Shown: positions 22,814 to 28,033 of the stretch, one piece after another
Position numbering within the stretch: position 1 is the first letter of the stretch
How the letters are laid out: the number at the start of each line of letters is the position of its first letter
Assembly: GCA_040905365.1 (NCBI GenBank)
Contig: JBBDRQ010000052.1
Coordinates: forward strand, 1 to 28,033
Direction: 5' to 3'
Source: JAHWKV01 sp040905365
GTDB lineage: Bacteria > Actinomycetota > CADDZG01 > JAHWKV01
Length of the DNA stretch: 28,033 nt
The notes under the pieces: model-generated
Seen by the model: only the letters and a program-made list of their open reading frames with translations
The model's database searches: none
What the model was told of the DNA's origin: nothing
Position numbers and translations under genes: made by a program

Positions 22814-24315
22814 GGCAGGCCCCAGACCTTGCGGCGGTACTGCAGCGCCTCTGCCACGTGGGCTTCCTCGATGTCCGGGCAGGCCGCCAGGTCCGCTATG
22901 GAGCGGGCCACCTTCAATAACCTGTCCAGTGACCGGGCCGAGGAGGACTCCAGTGCCCTGGTACGCCTCAAGAAGCTGCGTACCGGGTGCCGCAAACGTC
23001 GCAACTCCGTGCCGCCGGCGGACTCCGCAGCCAGGCGCTGCTCCCGGAACCGGCGGGCCGCCACCACCCTTTGCCTGATATCGAGGCTGGGTTCGGATCG
23101 CTGCACCTCAAACAACTCCTCCTCGCTTAGACGGGGCACCTCGACCCACAGATCCATACGATCGAGCAACGGGCCGGACAGGCGGGACCGGTACGACTCC
23201 AACCTCCCCGGAGGGCATCGGCACGGGTCGACCAGGCTGCCCGCCCGTCCACACAGGCACGGATTGGCCGCGGCCACCAAACTCACCGACGCGGGAAAGC
23301 TGACGCTCCAACCCGAACGCACCACGCGGATGGTGCCCTCCTCCAAGGGCTGCCGCAGCGCCTCGAGCACCAACCGTGAAAAAAAGGGCAGCTCATCGAG
23401 AAACAAGACGCCGCGGTGGGCCAGCGATATCTCGCCCGGCAACGGTACCGGCGAACCACCGCCGATGATGGCCGCCGCGGACGCGTGGTGATGCGGCGCT
23501 CTAAACGGCCGGTGGACCACCATGGGGAGGGTCGCGTCGAGCAAGCCCGCCACCGACCACACCCGGGTAGCCTCCAGAGCCTCGGACTCGGTGAGGGGAG
23601 GCATAATGCTCGGCAGGCACTGGGCCATCATCGTCTTACCGCAGCCCGGCGGCCCCACCATGAGTACGTTGTGGCCGCCTGCGGCGGCGATCTCCAAACC
23701 CCGAACCGCGGCCGCCTGGCCCCGTACCTCGGACAGGTCGGGCCCATTCGTACCCTCAACCCCCAGCAAATCGGCCGCCTTCACGGCAACCGCCGGCGCC
23801 TCCAGGTCCCCCTGCAAGAATGACGCGGCTTCGGCCAGGTTACGCACTCCGATCACGTCCACCCCCTTAACCAGGCCCGCCTCCAAGTGGTTGTCCATCG
23901 GTACCAACAGTCCCGAGAAACCCCGGTCCCTGGCAAACATCGCCGCGGCCAAGGCACCCCTGATGGGTCGAAGACTTCCGTCGAGCGCCAGCTCGCCGGC
24001 CAGCAGGTACTTGGAAAGCGGACCGAGAGGTACCTCGCCGAATGAGGCCATCACACCTATCGCCAGCGGCAGGTCGAACCCGGCGCCGTCCTTGCGCAGG
24101 TCCGACGGCGCCAGGTTGGCGGTGATCTTGCGCTGGGGCCACGGGCGTCCGGAGTTGACCACCGCCGCTCTGACCCGCCGGCGGGACTCTTTCACCGCGG
24201 TTGAGGGGAGCCCTACGACGTGAAAATCGGGCAGCCCCCCGGTGATGTCGACCTCTACATCGACCCGGCGGGCATCGAGTCCCACCACCGCCACAGAAGC
24301 CACTTTCGCGAACAT
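22810..24315 (-). CDS. comM: Magnesium chelatase-like AAA ATPase YifB/ComM
   Basis: ComM-type hexameric helicase that in Vibrio promotes branch migration during natural transformation. The 501-residue protein has an N-terminal Lon-protease-like domain (1-175, without an evident active Ser-Lys pair), Walker A GPPGCGKT at 221-228, Walker B VLFLDELP at 303-310, and a C-terminal Mg-chelatase domain. A Cys-rich loop, NPCLCGRAGS then PCRCPPG, is typical of the family. It lies between the propeller-like gene and dprA. The yraN-comM-dprA order is a widespread bacterial association, here interrupted by one gene. Confidence 0.96.
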   Translation of the reverse strand: MFAKVASVAVVGLDARRVDVEVDITGGLPDFHVVGLPSTAVKESRRRVRAAVVNSGRPWPQRKITANLAPSDLRKDGAGFDLPLAIGVMASFGEVPLGPLSKYLLAGELALDGSLRPIRGALAAAMFARDRGFSGLLVPMDNHLEAGLVKGVDVIGVRNLAEAASFLQGDLEAPAVAVKAADLLGVEGTNGPDLSEVRGQAAAVRGLEIAAAGGHNVLMVGPPGCGKTMMAQCLPSIMPPLTESEALEATRVWSVAGLLDATLPMVVHRPFRAPHHHASAAAIIGGGSPVPLPGEISLAHRGVLFLDELPFFSRLVLEALRQPLEEGTIRVVRSGWSVSFPASVSLVAAANPCLCGRAGSLVDPCRCPPGRLESYRSRLSGPLLDRMDLWVEVPRLSEEELFEVQRSEPSLDIRQRVVAARRFREQRLAAESAGGTELRRLRHPVRSFLRRTRALESSSARSLDRLLKVARSIADLAACPDIEEAHVAEALQYRRKVWGLP

Positions 24316-24347
24316 GACCCCACCCTAGAGGTACGGGGTGACAGAAT

Positions 24348-25196
24348 TTAGTCGGTCGCCGCCACTGGCTCCCAAGCCAGGCCGTCCGCCGACCGGTACA
24401 ACAGGCGATCGGTGGTGATCGCGTAGTACTGCCGGTCCGCCCGAGCCAGGGCCTCAATGGACAAACGCAGATCTGTGAACTCCCAGGGATCGGTGGGCGT
24501 GGAGTACAACACACCTCCCGCGGTCCCGATGAACCGCCGCGGACCGGAGACGCTTACGACCACCGCCCGCGTCGGCGTCTCGAGCACAGGCTCGAACCTC
24601 CGCCCGCCGTTTCGCGAGTACCACAGGCCCGAGGACAGGCTGCCAGCAAAGACCTTGTCGGTGTTGGTGTCATCGACCGCCAAGGCCACCATGTCGTCTG
24701 GACCCTCTCGATGCCGCACCGGGCGCCGCTCGCCCTCCGGCTCCACGATCAGCAGATCCTCCTCACGACCCAGCCACGCCCGGCCGGCGGCGTCGCCGGC
24801 CAGCGCCAATGCCCCGGGCAGGCCATCGGCAACCAACTCGAGGCTTGCGGGTCCGGCACCCCGGTAGAGCTCGCCCTGGCTCAAGACCAGCACGTCCGAG
24901 CCGGCCTGAGCAACCAGGGCTCCTTGGGAGAACTGCTCCAACGCGCTCCACTGCACGCCGTCGGTGCTGACATAGACACCCGCCGCCGTACCGACCAGGA
25001 AATACTCACCGGCCGCCGCCAGGCCCAGCACCGGTTCACGGCCCGGAATCGAACCCTCGATGGTCCGCAGGGATATGACGGCCGCAAACAATGAGACGAG
25101 CAGCAGCAGCCCCAGCCCGCCGGCCAGGCCCAAAGGCCAGCGTTTGCGCGGAGGGCCCGGCACCGCGCCGTCGGAGTCACTCACAATCCGACTCAC
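24348..25196 (-). CDS. Membrane-anchored propeller-like protein, function unknown
   Basis: A 282-residue protein that I do not recognise by name. It has a short basic cytoplasmic N-terminus, one transmembrane helix at about 21-42, and an extracytoplasmic domain of repeated short beta-strand units. Three Asp-box/BNR-like turns are visible: STDGVQW at 77-83, SRNGGRRF at 194-201 and SADGLAW at 269-275, spaced irregularly; intervening units such as YYAITTDRLLYRS and FIGTAGGVLYSTP fit blade strands. This suggests a small or incomplete beta-propeller on the outer face of the membrane. Asp-box repeats occur in sialidases and photosystem assembly factors, but no catalytic residues are evident. The GTG start overlaps the yraN stop by 4 bases, so it is coupled to yraN. 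Confidence 0.75.
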   Translation of the reverse strand: MSRIVSDSDGAVPGPPRKRWPLGLAGGLGLLLLVSLFAAVISLRTIEGSIPGREPVLGLAAAGEYFLVGTAAGVYVSTDGVQWSALEQFSQGALVAQAGSDVLVLSQGELYRGAGPASLELVADGLPGALALAGDAAGRAWLGREEDLLIVEPEGERRPVRHREGPDDMVALAVDDTNTDKVFAGSLSSGLWYSRNGGRRFEPVLETPTRAVVVSVSGPRRFIGTAGGVLYSTPTDPWEFTDLRLSIEALARADRQYYAITTDRLLYRSADGLAWEPVAATD

Positions 25197-25543
25197 TCAA
25201 AAGCGTCGGTGATGTGCAGGATCTTAAGCGGCGGCCCGGCGGTTACCGACACCACGTCGAACCGGCAGCCGACAAACTTCGGGCGCGCCGTGGCGAGGAA
25301 CACTTGAGCCATCTTGCGTACTTTCACTCTCTTCGTATGGTCTACGGCAAGGGCAGGATCGTACAGCGAATCCTTGGCGCGGCACTTGACCTCGACGAAA
25401 ACAAGAGTGTCGCCGTCGACTGCCACCAGATCCAACTCGCCCATCCGGCAACGCCAGTTGCGAGCCACGATCCGCATGCCCTTGCGAATCAGCGCACGCT
25501 CCGCAGCATCCTCACCGACCTGCTTCAATTCCGCATTACCCAT
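25193..25543 (-). CDS. UPF0102 (YraN) nuclease-like protein
   Basis: A 116-residue protein of the YraN family, which has the fold of Holliday-junction resolvases and restriction endonucleases; its own activity is unproven. The catalytic-type residues are present: Glu11, the RMGELDLVA block with Glu36 and Asp38, and VFVEVKCR with Glu51 and Lys53. Its ATG agrees with the family. It is followed directly by the propeller-like gene, then comM and dprA, all DNA-related. In actinobacteria the DUF2469 gene commonly precedes it, as here. Confidence 0.94.
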   Translation of the reverse strand: MGNAELKQVGEDAAERALIRKGMRIVARNWRCRMGELDLVAVDGDTLVFVEVKCRAKDSLYDPALAVDHTKRVKVRKMAQVFLATARPKFVGCRFDVVSVTAGPPLKILHITDAFE

Positions 25544-25613
25544 GCGCCCCAGAGCCTAGCGGGCGCCGCCGACACCCCGGCGCCTGACGGCTAAACGGTG
25601 CTGCGCAATAGCA

Positions 25614-25931
25614 CTAGGTCTTTAGATCCTCCAGGCCCGACCGCTCGGCCGGAGCCGGCTGCTCCTCGATATTGAGATCCCTAACCGTGTGGATCGTAAC
25701 CTCGGCGACGAAGCGAGCCGGACGATACAAATCCCATGCCCAGGCATCCTTGAGGACGACCTCGAACCAGTTCCCGGGACCGGGCTTAGCCACGATCTCG
25801 TACTCGTTGCACAGATAAGAACGCCGGTCGGTCTCCACGACGTATCGGAACATCGGGAGCACGTCCCTGTACTCACGATAAAGAGCCAACTCCAGATCGG
25901 TCTCGAACTGCTCCAAGTCTTCTGCGCTCAT
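25614..25931 (-). CDS. DUF2469 family protein
   Basis: A 105-residue acidic cytoplasmic protein of the actinobacterium-specific DUF2469 family; function unknown. The family pattern is strong: MSAEDLEQFETDLELALYRE, a central YVVETDRRSYL, then DAWAWDLYRPARFV. The frame is open 53 codons further upstream, but the ATG at 25929-25931 is preceded by AAGGAG and gives the conserved N-terminus, so the shorter form is right. The gene sits between gmd and yraN. In other actinobacteria rnhB and a signal peptidase gene usually precede it; they are missing. An imperfect G/C-rich hairpin lies between it and yraN. Confidence 0.93.
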   Translation of the reverse strand: MSAEDLEQFETDLELALYREYRDVLPMFRYVVETDRRSYLCNEYEIVAKPGPGNWFEVVLKDAWAWDLYRPARFVAEVTIHTVRDLNIEEQPAPAERSGLEDLKT

Positions 25932-26037
25932 GGGGCTCCTTGCAACATTTGAACGTACCCTGACTGCCTGATACCCAACAGTGTGCAGCCCCCGCCCCCC
26001 GGCCGCAACCCCCATCCGAGCCGTCTGCGCACCTGCG

Positions 26038-27039
26038 CTAACGAACGTGCCGGCCGTCCATCTGTTCGTCCAGAGCCCGGCAGTCCGCATCCACCATGAG
26101 CTTGACCAGCTCGGTGAAGGTCGTCTGAGGTTTCCACCCCAGCTCCCGGGCGGCCTTCGATGCGTCGCCCAGAAGATGGTTTACCTCCAGCGGCCGGTAG
26201 TAGCGCGGATCTATCTCGACGTGGTCCTCCCAGTCGAGGCCCACGTGGTCGAAGGCGACCTGACAGAACTCCCTCGGCGTGTGCGCCTCGCCGGTGGCCA
26301 CAACGTAGTCAGCGGGCTCGTCTTGCTGCATCATCCGCCACATCGCCTCCACGTACTCGGGTGCGTAGCCCCAGTCCCGCTTGGCGTCGAGGTTCCCCAG
26401 GTAAAGCTTCTTCTCCAGCCCCGCCTTGATGCGCGCCACCGCCCGGGTGATCTTGCGGGTAACGAACGTCTCCCCCCGGCGAGGCGACTCGTGGTTGAAC
26501 AGGATCCCGCTGCAAGCGAACAGATCGTGGCCCTCCCGGTAGTTGAGGGTCATCCAGTGGCCGTACAGCTTGGCCACACCGTAGGGGCTCTGCGGTCGAA
26601 GAGGCGTCGCCTCATTCTGGGGCGCGGGGCTGGCCCCGAACATCTCCGACGACGAGGCCTGGTAAAAGCGGGTCGACACCCCCGCGGCCCGGATCGCCTC
26701 CAAGATACGCGCGACGCCCAATGCGGTGACGTCGCCGGTGTATTCGGGGATATCGAACGACACGCGCACGTGGCTTTGCGCGGCCAGGTTGTAGATCTCG
26801 TCGGGCTGTATCTCCCGGATTAGGTTAACCAGCGACACCGAGTCGGCCAGGTCCGAGTAGTGAGTAAAGAAGGTCACCCCCGACTCGTGGATGTCGCGGT
26901 AGATGCCGTCGAGCCGTTCGGTGTTGAACGAGGACGACCGCCTTTTCAGCCCGTGCACCTCGTAGCCCTTGCTGAGCAGCAACTCACTCAAGTACGACCC
27001 GTCTTGGCCGGTCACCCCGGTTATCAATGCTTTTTTCAT
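26038..27039 (-). CDS. gmd: GDP-mannose 4,6-dehydratase
   Basis: Converts GDP-D-mannose to GDP-4-dehydro-6-deoxy-D-mannose, the first step to GDP-rhamnose, GDP-fucose and related sugars. The 333-residue extended SDR has ALITGVTGQDGSYL at 4-17 (the GxxGxxG motif), the catalytic triad region SSSEMFG at 129-135 and SPYGVAK with Tyr153 and Lys157, NLDAKRDWGYAPEYVEAMW, and a DPRYYRPLEVN segment. The ATG at 27037-27039 has GAGAG upstream and begins MKKALITG, as in homologues; a GTG seven codons earlier overlaps the previous gene. It is 13 bases after the epimerase gene, and the two probably act in sequence. Confidence 0.97.
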   Translation of the reverse strand: MKKALITGVTGQDGSYLSELLLSKGYEVHGLKRRSSSFNTERLDGIYRDIHESGVTFFTHYSDLADSVSLVNLIREIQPDEIYNLAAQSHVRVSFDIPEYTGDVTALGVARILEAIRAAGVSTRFYQASSSEMFGASPAPQNEATPLRPQSPYGVAKLYGHWMTLNYREGHDLFACSGILFNHESPRRGETFVTRKITRAVARIKAGLEKKLYLGNLDAKRDWGYAPEYVEAMWRMMQQDEPADYVVATGEAHTPREFCQVAFDHVGLDWEDHVEIDPRYYRPLEVNHLLGDASKAARELGWKPQTTFTELVKLMVDADCRALDEQMDGRHVR

Positions 27040-27052
27040 TACCACGCTCTCT

Positions 27053-28033
27053 TCACACACGCCCCCCGTAGGAGATCAAAGTATCGGCCAGCGACTGAGC
27101 AAGCGGTATCTCGGGCTCCCAGCCCACAGTACTGCGGATCTTGGTTGGATTTCCCACCAAGATATCGTGAACGCCCGGCCGGCTCGGCTGCTGGACCTCG
27201 ACGCTGCCCTCCAAGCCCGCAAGCTCAACCAAGCTGTCCAGGATGCTTTTCAGCGAAACCGTCCGGCCAGAACATACGTTATAAGCCTCGCCCGGTTCTC
27301 CCCCGTCCAACAAGAGCCGGTACGCCTTCACCACGTCGCGCACATCAAGGTAGTCGCGGTGCGCCTCCAGGTTGCCTACCTTTAGGGTCCCCTTTCCGCC
27401 CCCGCGCTGAATCGCCGCCAACTGTGAGGAGAAAGACCCGATGGCGTACTTGGTGCTCTGGCCGGGGCCGGTGTGGTTAAAGGACCGGGTCGAGACCACC
27501 TTCGCCTTGTGACGTGCAGCGTGCAGTTCACCGATATGCTCCTGGGCTATCTTGCTGAGCGAATACGGTGAATCGGCGCGCAAAGGGTCTGCTTCGGTTA
27601 GCGGCCGGCCGTCAGCGGGACGCTCGTACTGCAAGGCCGAACCCACCAGCAGCACCTTCGGCTCATAGCTCCTTAAGGCCTCTAGCAACACGCTCGTCCC
27701 GAAGATGTTTATCCGGTAGGTCTCGCTGGCCTGCCGCCACGACGAGCCCGGATCGGCCCGAGCGGCAAGGTGCACCACCGCCTCCGGGCTCACTTCCGCC
27801 AAGACCTCGTCCACGGCAGGCTGGTCGGTTACCTCCACGCTCCGCACCCAGCCGGGGCGGTCATGCGAACCGCTTCGGTCCCACCGTGCCGAACCGGTCT
27901 TGGTGTGAATAAAAGCGGCAACGTCGTGCCCGGCCGCGAGGAGCTCCTCGACCATGAACCCGCCGACAAAGCCTCCGGCCCCGGTTACAGCTACCCGCAG
28001 TTTCGGCCCCCCGTCGAAAACGATCTGTCGAAG
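27053..28033 (-). CDS. NAD-dependent epimerase/dehydratase, GDP-4-keto-6-deoxymannose reductase-like (5' end at window edge)
   Basis: Extended SDR of the RMD kind, predicted to reduce the product of Gmd to GDP-D-rhamnose. Seen: a GAGGFVGGF Rossmann motif just inside the edge, VVHLAARADP, the Tyr-Lys pair in PYSLSKIAQEH, and the RMD-like block RSFNHTGPGQ, followed by LKVGNLEAHRDYLDVRDVVKAY and YNVCSGRTVSL. The first ATG (27955) falls after the Rossmann glycines and cannot be the true start. The frame stays open to the edge. A CTG codon stands where homologues have the starting Met (LRVAVTGAGGF), with a G-rich stretch before it; otherwise the start is outside the window. The substrate could be another nucleotide sugar, but the gmd neighbour favours GDP-deoxymannose. 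Confidence 0.85.
   Translation of the reverse strand, partial: LRQIVFDGGPKLRVAVTGAGGFVGGFMVEELLAAGHDVAAFIHTKTGSARWDRSGSHDRPGWVRSVEVTDQPAVDEVLAEVSPEAVVHLAARADPGSSWRQASETYRINIFGTSVLLEALRSYEPKVLLVGSALQYERPADGRPLTEADPLRADSPYSLSKIAQEHIGELHAARHKAKVVSTRSFNHTGPGQSTKYAIGSFSSQLAAIQRGGGKGTLKVGNLEAHRDYLDVRDVVKAYRLLLDGGEPGEAYNVCSGRTVSLKSILDSLVELAGLEGSVEVQQPSRPGVHDILVGNPTKIRSTVGWEPEIPLAQSLADTLISYGGRV

Noticed and set aside
22406..23491. 361-residue plus-strand frame opposite dprA and comM
   Set aside because: Spans two real minus-strand genes and has low-complexity basic composition.

Overview
The window is high-GC bacterial chromosome and reads as an actinobacterium outside the well-studied genera. Actinobacterial markers are a DUF2469 protein, a DUF4235 protein, a WhiG/FliA-type sigma factor beside rpsB-tsf-pyrH-frr, a zinc-ribbon/RNase H pair beside the RNase P RNA gene, and many GTG and TTG starts. 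I cannot name the genus. There are no insertion sequences, phage genes, CRISPR arrays or tRNAs; this is mostly core genome.

Layout. (1) 137-2862, minus strand: threonine biosynthesis (hom, thrC) and a small DUF4235 membrane protein. (2) 2988-5781, minus: purN, zinc-ribbon coiled-coil protein, RNase HI-type protein, a membrane hydrolase-like protein, then rnpB, whose 5' end lies inside the last of these coding frames. (3) 5820-6941: a strong hairpin terminator and a class I fructose-bisphosphate aldolase. (4) 7061-12965: a TetR regulator (minus) divergent from a plus-strand type II fatty acid synthesis operon: a 45-codon leader ORF, fabD, a lysine-free biotinyl/lipoyl-like protein, fabH, fabG, acpP, fabF, acpS. 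(5) 13098-20815, minus: rpsB, tsf, pyrH, frr, cdsA, dxr, a site-2 protease and proS, eight closely packed genes for translation, nucleotide, phospholipid and isoprenoid functions. (6) 21094-25931, minus: DUF2469, yraN, a membrane-anchored propeller-like protein, yifB/comM, dprA and the sigma factor; most junctions are 4-base overlaps. (7) 26038-28033, minus: gmd and an rmd-like reductase, the GDP-deoxyhexose branch for surface glycans, running off the window end.

I did not find a clearly new multi-gene system. The most unusual points are the lysine-free lipoyl-like protein and the coupled leader ORF in the fatty acid operon, the CDS/rnpB overlap, an 11-G run inside fabF, a site-2 protease whose best ribosome site points at an ATA codon, a long tail on ribosomal protein S2, and an uncharacterised membrane-tethered propeller inside the DNA-processing cluster.
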